Of a stretch of DNA of 64,000 nucleotides, positions 42,925 through 52,137 are shown one piece after another. The stretch is taken from contig JACEFZ010012615.1 in the NCBI GenBank assembly GCA_014155875.1, positions 62,001 to 126,000 on the forward strand. Reading direction: 5' to 3'. Position numbers and translations under genes: made by a program. How positions within the stretch are numbered: the first letter of the stretch is position 1; every line of letters starts with the position of its first letter. The stretch comes from Cepaea nemoralis. Its lineage: Eukaryota > Mollusca > Gastropoda > Stylommatophora > Helicidae. Below the pieces are notes generated by a model. It was not told the DNA's origin, made no database searches, and was given only the letters and a program-made list of their open reading frames with translations.

Positions 42925-43329
42925 CCATTTGACTGAACACAGTTATGACTGTATCTGCTCTGTGATTACTGTGATTCCTAGAGAGCAACAGGTAAAGCCA
43001 CACCTGTCTAAATAATTTGACTAGGATATACGAGAAAAGGTCATTAAGAAACAGGAATTTTATTACAAAATGCACAAAAGAGTATGAACAACAGGAAACT
43101 CTTATTGAGGATTGAGCAGTTTGTGCAAGAAGCGTATCGATAAACTTCATGGCTACCCGACTATGGGCTTGCATCATGGAAGAACAATGAGGCGTTGTTG
43201 AAAGTTCGTTTTTGGTGGTCAGAGAGGGTAAAATCTTGTGAAATCTACAGAAGAATGATTGCTCAAGGAATGTAGATACAGAGACTAATATATGGTATTT
43301 CAGTGAAGCAAGAACAGTTGTCTGAAGTC
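42925..43329. other. probable decayed mariner N-terminal region
   Basis: Sequence upstream of the mariner relic at 43740. Blocks such as TGAAGTCAGGGGAACG near 43325 continue as GGGGAAAGTGTACGAG at 43741, with the CR1 and Penelope fragments in between. No clear ORF. Confidence 0.35.
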
Positions 43330-43630
43330 AGGGGAACGAACGAACGAACGAACAAACTTTATTTTCAAAGGGTTAAGAATAGGGCACGCAGGCCCGTCTA
43401 ACATTCTGCCCTTCTATCACTCTCTTTCATACATTATTTCATTCACACATCATTCAAGGCTAACAGAGAACAGCAACAATATAAAAGATATGCATTATAA
43501 AGGCATGGGCAAAATGCGAACATCAAAACTACACGACTCAGTAATATTAGATAATGATCTGACACTTGTTATTAGCCTTGTGGAATATACTGGCCTACCA
43601 AAAAGGGACTGGCTGTTATACTAGGGTTTT
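43330..43630 (-). mobile_element. CR1-like LINE 3' UTR, second copy, (GTTC)n tail
   Basis: In antisense it matches 10850-11118: TTAACCCTTTGAAAATAAAG, GGCCTGCGTGCCC and GGCAGAATG. The tail is (GTTC)n at 43334-43352, unlike the (ATT)n of the first copy. No ORF part is present. Confidence 0.75.
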
Positions 43631-43639
43631 GTTATTATT

Positions 43640-43738
43640 TGAATAACGAAGACACAAACAATAGACAGCACGATCTACTGCCTGGCACACCTCGCTGCAT
43701 CTCATCAGGCACACACTGCAGAAATCACACAACCTCAA
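43640..43738 (-). mobile_element. Penelope-like 3' tail copy
   Basis: On minus: GTTGTGTGATTTCTGCAGTG, TGTGCCTGATGAGATGCAGC, GTGCCAGGCAGTAGATC, TTGTTTGTGTCTTCGTTATTC. It matches 63880-63970 and 13425-13525. Confidence 0.75.
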
Positions 43739-44120
43739 TCACACAACCAGGGGAAAGTGTACGAGTGGGTAAAAAGATTACAAAATGGAAGACAAAACGT
43801 TAAAAAATTCAAGACACAGGAATCCGCTTTGAAAAGTTATGATGGCCATCTTTTGGGATACCAAGGGCCATAAATGGTGAATTTTCCGGAAAGAGATAAA
43901 GCTGGCTAGCTTTGCATACAGTGAAATGCTGAAGATAACAATGCGATCGAAACGCCTGAGGCTTGTCTCAAAAGGAGTATTATTGTTGCAGGACAACGCC
44001 CGCCCTTATACGGCTGCGCAAACAATGGATTCACAACGTGCTCTGAAATGTGAAGTATTCATACATACAGCTTATTGTCCAGACTTGCCACCATTGAACT
44101 TTCACTTTTTCGATCCTTAA
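43739..44120 (+). pseudogene. mariner transposase relic, second family
   Basis: Plus frames read VYEWVKRLQNGRQNVKK-like residues (43745-43800), KVMMAIFWDTKGH (43835-43870), then the open frame 43926-44120: KGVLLLQDNARPYTAAQT, CPDLPPLNFHFFDP. QDNARPY holds the second catalytic Asp. The third-Asp motif is changed to LPPLNF. Frame breaks make it dead. It differs clearly from the copy at 7403-8090. Confidence 0.75.
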
Positions 44121-44293
44121 AAATATGCAATGATCTACAAATGTGTATATATTGTGCTCTGGAAATGTGGATATGCAATGCTACAGAGATGTGAATATAC
44201 GATGCTCTAGAAATTTGAATATACAATCCTCTAGAAATGTGGAGATACTGTGCTCTAGATATGTAGATATACAACGCTCTAGATATGTAGATA

Positions 44294-44812
44294 GTGATCT
44301 GACACTTGTTATTAGATTCCTAGAAAGAGCATCCATGCCCAGTATCCACACTAGACTGATGAAGAATCAGATTCGTTGGGCTGGTCACTTGACTCGCATG
44401 CCAGATCATAGGCTCCCTAAACGAATTTTTTACAGCGAACTGCGTTGTGGTAAACGCTCCCAAGCGCTTTAAAGACGCTCTGAGAATTTCACTGAATGCT
44501 TTTGGAATTTATCATGACACCTGGGAGGCTGCAACCAGAGACCGAAATTCGTGGCGTGCATCATTACACAAGGATGCAGTCATATGTGAGGCAACCAGGA
44601 CTGCAAGAGCTGTGAAGAAAAGGCAGGACAGAAAAACCACTGCAGGAAATCCTCCTCCAGAGACGTCAAGCATTCTTTGTCCTCATTGTCAAAGAACATT
44701 TCGAGCCAAAATAGGTCTTATCAGCCATCTTAGAACCCACGGCTCCACACTTTCAACCCCACTGGATGAAATGAATGGTCATCATCATTCTTGATGGGCA
44801 AACAACAACAAC
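44294..44812 (+). pseudogene. LINE-D C-terminal fragment with 13-bp TSD and (AAC)n tail
   Basis: AGATATGTAGATA at 44281-44293 and 44813-44825 flanks the insert. Plus frames read FLERASMPSIHTRLMKNQIR, WAGHLTRMPDHRLPKRIF (frame 1). After a shift near 44450 come RFKDALRISLNAFGI, RDRNSWRASLHKDA and the zinc finger LCPHCQRTFRAKIGLISHLR, ending NGHHHS and a stop at 44794. The tail is GGGCAAACAACAACAAC. It is a 5'-truncated retrotransposition product. Confidence 0.85.
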
Positions 44813-45010
44813 AGATATGTAGATATATAATGCTCTAGAAATGTGGATATACAATCCTCTAGAAATGTGAATATAAAATGCTCTAGAAATGTGGATATAC
44901 AATGATGTAGAAATGTGGATATACGGTGCTCTATAAATGTGGATACACAATGATGTAGAAATGTGGATATACAGTGCTCTAGAAATGTGGATATACAATG
45001 CTCTAGAAAA

Positions 45011-45225
45011 GGGAGTCTCCGTGGGGAAGTGGTCAAGCCATTTGACTGGGGCTCCGAAGGTTGTGGGTTCCATTCCCGGCCGCGACCTTCGGTTCACGAG
45101 TGAAATGTTTCGGAGACTCCTATGTGTCGTCGCTAGAGCTACGGAGTTCGTGCTTTGTGCGACGCTTTCCGCGCTTCGGAAAGAGACCGAGCCATATGGG
45201 ATAAAACCCGGTGCAATGAAGTCGA
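45011..45225 (+). mobile_element. tRNA-like SINE, family D, inside the minisatellite
   Basis: TCTCCGTGGGGAAGTGGTCA (A box) and GGTTGTGGGTTCCATTCCC (B box) form a tRNA-like head. The body CGCTTTCCGCGCTTCGGAAA can fold as a hairpin. The 3' end is near GCAATGAAGTCGAC. Flanking CTCTAGAAA/CTATAGAAA may be a duplication, but the minisatellite makes that uncertain. Confidence 0.6.
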
Positions 45226-45320
45226 CCTATAGAAATGTGAGTATACAATCCTCTAGAAATGTGAATATACAATGTTCTAGAAATGTGGGTATACATTGCT
45301 ATATAAATGTGGATATACAG

Positions 45321-45608
45321 TGCACAAAAAGTAAAGGACCCATCCCCAGGCCTCAAGGCTTGCTGGGTATATAGTCATCATAAAACTGTCATTTACTGCC
45401 AATATAGTACCTTGCGGTGTATGGCAGAGGGGTCTTTGAGCCTGAGGAATAAAGGCCGCCTGGCTAGTGCAGTCGCCGCGAACTGTGCAGGTTAGGATTT
45501 TCTTTTTGCCCCCCGACAGAAAAAAATCCCGCACCTTACCGGGGATCGAACCCGGGTCTCCCGAATGAGAGTACGGCGTTCTATCCACTCGGCCAGCCGC
45601 TCCTCTGT
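45321..45608 (-). mobile_element. SINE-C, full length
   Basis: On minus: AGCGGCTGGCCGAGTGGATA (A box), GACCCGGGTTCGATCCCCGG (B box), then GTGCGGGATTTTTTTCTGTC, CTGCACAGTTCGCGGCGACT and CGCAAGGTACTATATTGGCA. The head closely resembles a functional tRNA, making this the best-preserved SINE head in the window. Confidence 0.85.
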
Positions 45609-45865
45609 GTATATAGTGCTAGTCCTATATTTGTATAGACCAATGGACATTCAACGGCTGATGCGGTCAATATCACGACAACCCCCGTTACTCCCCAGGA
45701 CATAAACTGGCATCCTGTCTAGACAGGACAGACCAGGAAGCCCGAGTCATTAAAGACATCCATTTCTCTTGTGGGATTCGAGGACGTGGCCATCGAGTCG
45801 GCAGGCAAGTGATCATAGCCACTGTACCACCGTGGTATCCGAGTGTTGATGAACGCAAATGCTTG
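45609..45865. other. unassigned intergenic DNA
   Basis: No feature recognised. Confidence 0.45.
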
Positions 45866-46030
45866 AGTGCCATCGGCGGTCACGTTGGTGTAATCGTTAG
45901 AACATTACGCTGACAATGCAATGAGCTGGATTCGACGAGGTTTAGAGTCAGCTCTCGTCGCAGGCTACGGGAGGGAAAGACTGACCACCTATTTTCCGTG
46001 CACTCAGGCCTTTTTTCCTACAAAGTGTAA
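45866..46030 (+). mobile_element. SINE-like repeat F, copy 1
   Basis: CGGTCACGTTGGTGTAATCG, TTAGAACATTACGCTGAC (tRNA-like head), GAGCTGGATTCGACG (weak B box), GGGAGGGAAAGACTGACCAC and CACTCAGGCCTTTTTTCC. A related copy is at 46418-46565. Confidence 0.45.
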
Positions 46031-46417
46031 TGTCCTAACACTTTAATACCCAAAGCAGGTTCCTGTTACTGAGGTAAGTTTTTTAAAAAAACAACAACAT
46101 ATTTTCACATATTCTCTAATATTCAGAAATATAGAACCTATTCTTCGCAACTTGTCTGTGTAAGAACAGCGAATTAACTGCCGTCTTTACGATGAACATT
46201 TGCTGCATTTGATCTCCAACACCACTTATTATTATTCATTGCTTTCACGCATTTAATTCCACTTTACTTGCCTGTGTAAAACCGCTTAGTGTCATGCCAT
46301 TAATTATAACTGTGCACTGACAGACACTCGGTGCAAGGAAAAACAGCGAAAGGGAAATAACTAGGCATTCGAAAACATTGGAGACGGGTTAACTATTTCC
46401 ATGCAGGGGATTCTAAT
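46031..46417. other. unassigned intergenic DNA
   Basis: No feature recognised. Confidence 0.5.
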
Positions 46418-46565
46418 TTGAGCGGCTGCGTTAGCGAAGTTGATAACGAACTGCTCTGGTAATGTCAGGAGCATAGTCGGACGCGAGTTGGACGCTTGGC
46501 TTGACGCTTGTCAAAGTGATGGAAAGATTGGCTACTTAATTTTCCTTGTTCTCAGGCCTAAAAAT
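46418..46565 (+). mobile_element. SINE-like repeat F, copy 2
   Basis: GAGCGGCTGCGTTAGCGAAG, AATGTCAGGAGCATAGTC, GGACGCGAGTTGGACGC and GGAAAGATTGGCTACTTAAT / TTCTCAGGCCTAAAAAT parallel copy 1. A short CTCTATTTC repeat follows at 46590-46655. Confidence 0.4.
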
Positions 46566-46799
46566 TTGATAGCCCTATCACATAAACATAATTCTCTATT
46601 TCTCCAATCCTCTATTTCCCCCAATTCTCTATTTCCCAAATTCTCTATTTCTCCAAGTCATGGATCATTTTTGCAATTATTCGGATCCTTCGCATATCAA
46701 CGGTATAGCCACAAGCTATTGTGGCCATACACACGCTCCATTTGAAAGCAAACCGTGTGAAGATGAAAACAAGTTCAGATTGACTGCTGATTCACTTTG

Positions 46800-47225
46800 G
46801 ATACATTCAGGCTGACAAATGACGTAGTACTGTGTGGATCAGAAGCATGGAGAACGACTAAAAGGATAACAAATAAACTTAAAACATTACTTTATTAGTT
46901 CCTGCGAAAAACAGGATTGTAACGTTAAAATGGTATGACAATATCACCAACGTGGAACTCATGGAGAGAACTAGACTAATACCAGTGAATACAGAAGTGG
47001 AAAAAAAAGACACAGGTGCTGGTAGAATATACGTTGAGAAAACCTGACAATAATATAACTAGAAAGGTCGTTGTTTGAATCCATCAAAACCAAGAAGAAA
47101 AGAAGAGACATACATTAATAATATGGGAAGGACATTGGCGGTATTGCGTGGGATAACCAAGGAAAGAACGGCTTGGGGTGAATTGGTTGACGGCTTATGA
47201 CTCAATGGGGATTAAACGGCGAAAG
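46800..47225 (+). pseudogene. RTE-like LINE C-terminal region, decayed
   Basis: Shifting plus frames give LCGSEAWRTTKRITNKLKTL, WYDNITNVELMERTRLIPVN, KEETYINNMGRTLAVLRGIT and KERTAWGELVDGL. This is the connection and C-terminus of RTE-like LINEs with the usual TAWGELVDGL end. Several frameshifts. Confidence 0.65.
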
Positions 47226-47372
47226 AAAAGACATCTGAAGGTGTACGCAGAAGAGAAAGAAGCTCCTTACTGTGTGACTGATTAGTTTCTTTTGTGCATC
47301 CATGAATATAATTACCCCAGGCTCACCCTGTTTTGCATCCATCAATTCAGACGTACACATAGCTTTATAGAG

Positions 47373-47820
47373 CATTGTTCTCAATCGGTGGGGAATTCCC
47401 CCCCCCCCCCCCCCCCCACACACACACACCCGCAAAGGGGAGGTTGGGATTTTAGGGTGTTCGAGGAGGGAGGGGAATTAAGATTATTTCAAGATCGCGT
47501 TAATACAAGAACTACACAATCCTACACTTGATATTGTTTTCCTCTCCATACTTTATGGTTCTGTACTTCTCGACCTTCTGAAATTCGTTTTATAACGTAA
47601 GCAGACCCGCAAATCAGGTTTTATGTAGACGTCTAGACTTGTTCTAGTTTGTGTCATTAAATTTAGCTTCCATATTTACATATACTGTGTAAGGGCGGGA
47701 GTTGGGGGGGGGGGAGAATTTGTAGGGAGGAAATACGAAAGTGGGGGGGGGGGGGGGGTGACATTCTGAACATATGGTGAAAGGGTGCATGGGTCAAAAC
47801 AAAAAAGTTGAGAAACATTG
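47373..47820 (-). mobile_element. hAT MITE, copy 2 (reverse orientation)
   Basis: On minus the ends are CAATGTTTCTCAACTTTTTT and, at the other side, CATTGTTCTCAATCGGTGGG (plus). GACCCATGCACCCTTTCACC follows the first end, exactly as in copy 1 (GCCCATGTGCACCCTTTCACC at 40985-41005). Poly-C (47399-47417) and poly-G (47703-47713, 47743-47758) runs have expanded inside. The 8-bp duplication is degenerate. Confidence 0.75.
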
Positions 47821-47951
47821 CTAATCAGAATACGGAACATCACAGTATCATCATCAGGAATTTCGGCGAACACACGTAGATTCGACACACAGAGAGACGA
47901 CTGTACTACATGAATATTTTATCCATAAAACGCGTTACTTCAATTTTGTCT

Positions 47952-48290
47952 CTCGAGATAAGATCTCGTTGCTTCCATGTGTCTCTCGAGATACAAGTCT
48001 CATTGCTTCACATATTTCTCTAGAGATACAGGTCTCATTGCTTCACATATTTCTCTCGAGATACAGGTCTCATTGCTTCACATATTTCTCTCGAGATACA
48101 GGTCTCATTGCTTCACATATTTCTCTTGAAATACAGGTCTCATTGTTTCACATATTTCTCTCGAGATACAGGTCTCATTGCTTCACATATTTCTCTTGAG
48201 ATACAGGTTTCATTGTTTCACATATTTCTCTAGAGATACAGGTGTCATTGCTTCATATATTTCTCTAGAGATACATTCTTCGCTGATTCA
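47952..48290. repeat. 34-bp minisatellite with CTCGAGATAC core
   Basis: About ten units of TTTCTCTCGAGATACAGG, then TCTCATTGCTTCACATA, with TAGAGA and TTGAGA variants toward the right end. The Ser/Arg-rich frame across it is incidental. Confidence 0.9.
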
Positions 48291-49050
48291 TGCATTCCTC
48301 TCGAGATTATTAGAACAAATACACGTCTCAATGCTTCATATGCGTGTCTAAAGAATGTCTGAGCAAAGAAAACAATATGGATGATTCACATGCCCCACAC
48401 ACACAGTCAGGCCTCTCATCATCTCATCTCATATAGTTCCTCTTGTACCTTGCGGTGTCGAGGTGAAGTATAAACAGTGGGAAGAGTGCCCGTTTATGGG
48501 CTTCATGTATCGAGATTCCCATGGACTCTAATTCCCGCTGTCATTGTTTACGTGGCCGGCCTCTTTCTCTGCTTCCGTTTAGTCTGTACATCATTGCTTG
48601 TTGTGGTATACTGTTAGTTGGTAATCTAGTTGTGTGGTCAAACTATTTAACTTGCTATTTTCTGATGAAGTCTATGGCTGCTATAACCCCCACTTTAGTC
48701 CTGATTTCTTCATTTTTGATTGTTTCTCTTCTTGATACATTGATTATTCTTCTCAGGAATCTCATTTCTGTTGTTGTGATGTTTCTTTTATTTTTTTCCT
48801 GTCATTGTCCACGTTTAACATTGGTAGCACATAGTTGGTAGGGAGATTGTGCTGTAGAGTGTTCTGTAGAGTGCTTTATTGGTAATTATTGATACATGTC
48901 TGTTCTTTAATATTGGTGCCATTTGCCCAATGATTTGGTTTGCCTTATTGCATCTATGTTCGATCTCGTCTACTGATTTGCCATTTGATGATATTATACT
49001 TCCTAGGTACTTGAAGCTCTTTACTTGATTCAGGGGGTGTCCTTCTAGGT

Positions 49051-50199
49051 CAGGGGTGTCAAACTCAATCACTAAGCGAGCCAAAACTCAAATCACACGT
49101 AAGGTTGCGAGCCAAACAAGATAAACATTAAATAAGCCGAAAATTAATCTTTTTTTTTAAAACATTAATATAAATTAAAACAGAAAAAAGAGCTGTGCAG
49201 TGTCAGTCGTGTCATTATTTTCATCGACGGCAAGGGAGAATGCAGCAAAATCTTTGCCTTTTTCGATCAGCAGTGTTTTCACATAAGTGGCCATTTCACA
49301 AACCCGATCAACAACCGTATTTGTGCTAAGGCTTACCTTTGCAAACATCTGCTGTTTGTCTGAACACAAGACGTCACACACTTTCATCATGCAGCGTTTC
49401 AGAAACCCTCTTTCTGTAATTGGTCGGCCTGATTTTGCGATCTCCTCCGCCACAATAAAACTTGCTTTCACAGCAGCTTCAGTTTGTGATTTTGCTTTGG
49501 TGAAAAACATCTGTTGTGATGTTAGATGCCTCTTCAGTTCTTTTACCTTCTATAGCTTCTGCTCTGCATTCAGGCTGTTTAACTTGTCTTGATGTTTAGT
49601 CCCGTAGTGCCGTCTCAGATTATATTATTTGATCACAGCCACATTATCTCCACAAATTAGACACACAGGTTTACCGCCAAGATTAGTAAATATATATTCA
49701 GCCTCCCAGGGTCTTTGAAAGGCTCTGTTTTCAGAATCAACTTTTCTCTTGATTATTTTAAAGGCTAGCTTTGATTTAACAAAAAAAAAAAAAGATTGTG
49801 CATCTACAAACAGACGCTTGATTGATATCAGGTTAGTCGTAGCGGGAAAAGGTGATTAATATCCGGTTACAACACTACTTTCATTTCTTATGCGCCAATC
49901 CATAACGAGCAACTGAACGTTGCTGGGTCACTATAACGACGAACATCCACTCACTACACAACTTTTATTTTCGCTTATTCTGCTCGAAACGAGAACGCTC
50001 TCAGATAGCCTATCATTCGGCAAAGCTGCTAATAAGGGAATTTGATTTGCACTTTATATTATTGCAATTAAAAAATATTTTTGCCTAAAATTCTCTCTCG
50101 GGCCGAATATATTTGTACGTCGGTTGAGACCTCTAGAGCCTGATATGATTGTACGCCGGGCCTGATGTGGCCCGATGGGCCTTGAGTTTGACACATGTG
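49051..50199 (-). mobile_element. hAT (Charlie/GTF2IRD2-like) element, internally deleted, 8-bp TSD
   Basis: Terminal repeats are CAGGGGTGTCAAACTC at 49051-49066 and GAGTTTGACACATGTG at 50184-50199. The duplication is TTCTAGGT (49043-49050) and TTCTAGAT (50200-50207). Next to the right end lie GGCCCGATGGGCC and TGTACGCCGG repeats, possible transposase-binding palindromes. It carries the N-terminal part of a transposase (49175-49770) and lacks the rest, so it is non-autonomous. Confidence 0.9.
49175..49770 (-). pseudogene. hAT transposase N-terminal fragment (BED finger plus start of catalytic domain)
   Basis: Minus reading begins KRKVDSENRAFQRPWEAEYI and has a BED-like zinc finger (VCLICGDNVAV, then LRRHYGTKHQDKL), interrupted by two stops. 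The uninterrupted part 49510-49175 follows: FFTKAKSQTEAAVKASFIVA, EEIAKSGRPITERGFLKRC and DFAAFSLAVDENNDTTDTAQ. The last segment contains the D of the catalytic domain (FSLAVDE). The protein resembles Charlie-type hAT transposases, from which vertebrate GTF2IRD2 and ZBED-like genes derive. The hAT dimerisation region is absent. Confidence 0.8.
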
Positions 50200-50493
50200 T
50201 TCTAGATGAATTTTGTGGGTGTTCCTTCTTTGGTTATAGTCATTACCTCTGTTTTACGTATGCTTATTTTTATGTTATGTTCCATATACATTTCGTTTAG
50301 ACTGTTTATGCTGTCTTGTGATTTAATTCTGATTTTGCTATTAATGCGTGATCATCCGCAAATATGAGTTCTTTAACGGTGTGATTTGCCGTTTGTTCTT
50401 CTTCTGTGTTCTGTTTTTTTTTTTCATGCGGTGTTGTTAGGTTTCTCTTTGACTGGTTTCTTTACATATGCTGTCTGTGTTATGGACAAGAGG

Positions 50494-50939
50494 AGAATTG
50501 TCAAATGCTACGTATATTCAACGCTACCGAATGACGCGGAAGCCTGGATATTGAACAAGCAACTAGAAAGTTGCATAGAGGCCGTGGAGATGTGGATATA
50601 CAGACGAATATGTCGTATTTCATGGAAACAAAAACATGGAAACAAAAACAATCAAATGCAGAGGTTATAGAAAAACTGGGAATGAAGAGGGAGTTAATGA
50701 AATAAATAAAGAGGACGCAAGTGAAATATTTCGGCCACGTTAAAAGACATGATACTCTTGTAAAAACCATACTGGAAGGCAAGGTTGAGGGCAAGCGAGC
50801 AAGAGGTAGACAACGATAAAAGTGGGAAGATAACATCAAGAGGTGGACGAACATCAGCCTGTCAGAATGTACAGTCAGGGCGAGAGACAAACAGTGTTGG
50901 AGATCCATTGCAGCCAACCTTCATGGTGGAGACGGCATC

Positions 50940-50970
<31 letters not shown>
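50494..50970 (+). pseudogene. LINE C-terminal fragment with (GATT)n tail and 8-bp TSD
   Basis: ACAAGAGG at 50486-50493 and 50971-50978 flanks the insert. Plus frames read NDAEAWILNKQLESCIEAVE, MWIYRRICRISW, then TQVKYFGHVKRHDTLVKTIL, EGKVEGKRARGRQR, KWEDNIKRWTNISLSE and RDKQCWRSIAANLHGGDGI with a stop, and (GATT)n. A duplicated ACATGGAAACAAAAACA and single stops break the frame. It inserted into the minus-strand LINE. Confidence 0.8.
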
Positions 50971-50971
<1 letters not shown>

Positions 50972-51464
50972 CAAGAGGGGGGGGGGGGTTGGGAGACAGG
51001 ACACAATCTTGTCGTACTCCGGATCTTATGGTATAGGGTTCTGAGTATCCTCTATTTGTTCTTACCGTGTATTAACTGTTATTGAATAAGCTTCTACATC
51101 AATTTGTTATATGTTTACTCACTCCATATCTTTTACGGATTTCCCACAGCTTGTTTAAATCTACTCTATCAAATGCATTTTCTAGGTCGACAAAGGCTAA
51201 GTAGAGTATTTCATTAAATTCGATTGATTTTTCTATTAGTTGTCTGAAAGCAAAGATGGCATCTGTGCATCCTTTGTTTTTCCTAAATCCAAAGTTTGTT
51301 TCGCTTAACTGGGACTCTATTATAGGTCGTAGTCTTTTCTCTAAAAATTTGCAGAATATTTTCCCAGTATGACTCAAAAGGGAAATGCCTCTGTATTGCA
51401 TGCAGTCTCTTGTACTGCCTTCGTGTTTCCAAATTGGGATAATTATGGCGCTTCCCCTCTATGC

Positions 51465-51860
51465 TTCACATATGCGTCATGTGAATATGTAAGCTAGACG
51501 GGTCTTGGTGATTCACATATATGTCATGTGAATATATGAGCTAGAAGTCCTCCTTGCTTCACATATGTGTCATGTGAATATGCGAGCTTGACAATGCTCT
51601 TTACTTCACATATGCGTCATGTGAATATGTGAGCTAAACAATGCTCTTTACTTCACATATATTGATGTGATTATGTGAGATAGACAATGCTCTTTACTTC
51701 ACATATGCGTCATGTGAATATGTGAGATAGACAGGCCTAAGTACTTCACACATGTGTCATGAGAATATGAGAGCTAGACAGGTCTTAGTACTTCACACAT
51801 GTGTCATGAGAATATGAGAGCGAGATAGATCTCGGTGCTTCACATATGCCTTTCGAGAAT
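51465..51860. repeat. 47-bp minisatellite with hairpin-forming unit
   Basis: About eight units of ACTTCACATATGCGTCATGT, GAATATGTGAGCTAGACA and a variable end. Each unit contains TTCACAT-N7-ATGTGAA, a 7-bp stem. The last unit (GCCTTTCGAGAATATCTGAA) resembles the sequence at the right end of the 34-bp minisatellite near 48330-48360. Confidence 0.9.
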
Positions 51861-52137
51861 ATCTGAACAGAGAGAGGCCTCAGACATAATCTTCGAGGTC
51901 ATAGTGTTCTGGTGGAGACAGTGCAGAACAGCAATGGCTGTCCCGCTTTCACACGTTATTGAACAATCAAACAAGGGACACAAACAATGCTGTCTTCTGT
52001 GATGCGTGAAGAAAAGCTGTTTTTATGCCGACTTCTATAATTGCTAACGTTTTACGAATGGAAATGACGTCATTCGCACTGCGAGCGCTAACAAGTCAAG
52101 TCGCATTATTCTGTCAAGAAGCCTGATCAGCGGGAAA

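Larger units (their letters stand above)
44125..45325. repeat. about 25-bp minisatellite, split by two insertions
   Basis: Units of the type CTCTAGAAATGTGGATATAC, plus AATG, fill 44125-44293, 44813-45010 and 45226-45325. A LINE-D fragment and a SINE interrupt it. Variants with CAATGATGT spread through the middle block suggest local homogenisation. Confidence 0.9.
48421..51452 (-). pseudogene. 5'-truncated RTE-like LINE, split by a hAT element and an opposite-strand LINE
   Basis: On minus: 51401-51099 reads YRGISLLSHTGKIFCKFLEK, GFRKNKGCTDAIFAFRQLIE and LAFVDLENAFDRVDLNKLWE with the first catalytic Asp. 49050-48815 reads LNQVKSFKYLGSIISSNGKS, DEIEHRCNKANQIIGQMAPI and ALYRTLYSTISLPTMCY. The C-terminus to 48421 includes TTTEMRFLRRIINVSRRE and RERGRPRK. 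Cutting out the hAT element (49051-50199) and the LINE fragment (50494-50970), each with one duplication, makes the pieces collinear at about 1.4 kb. The YADD region lies near the poly-G and is damaged. The 5' end abuts a 47-bp minisatellite. Confidence 0.8.

Noticed and set aside
45540..45606. Functional tRNA gene on minus
   Set aside because: The A and B boxes are good, but the sequence continues into a SINE body shared with 5563-5815, and no acceptor stem pairing was found.
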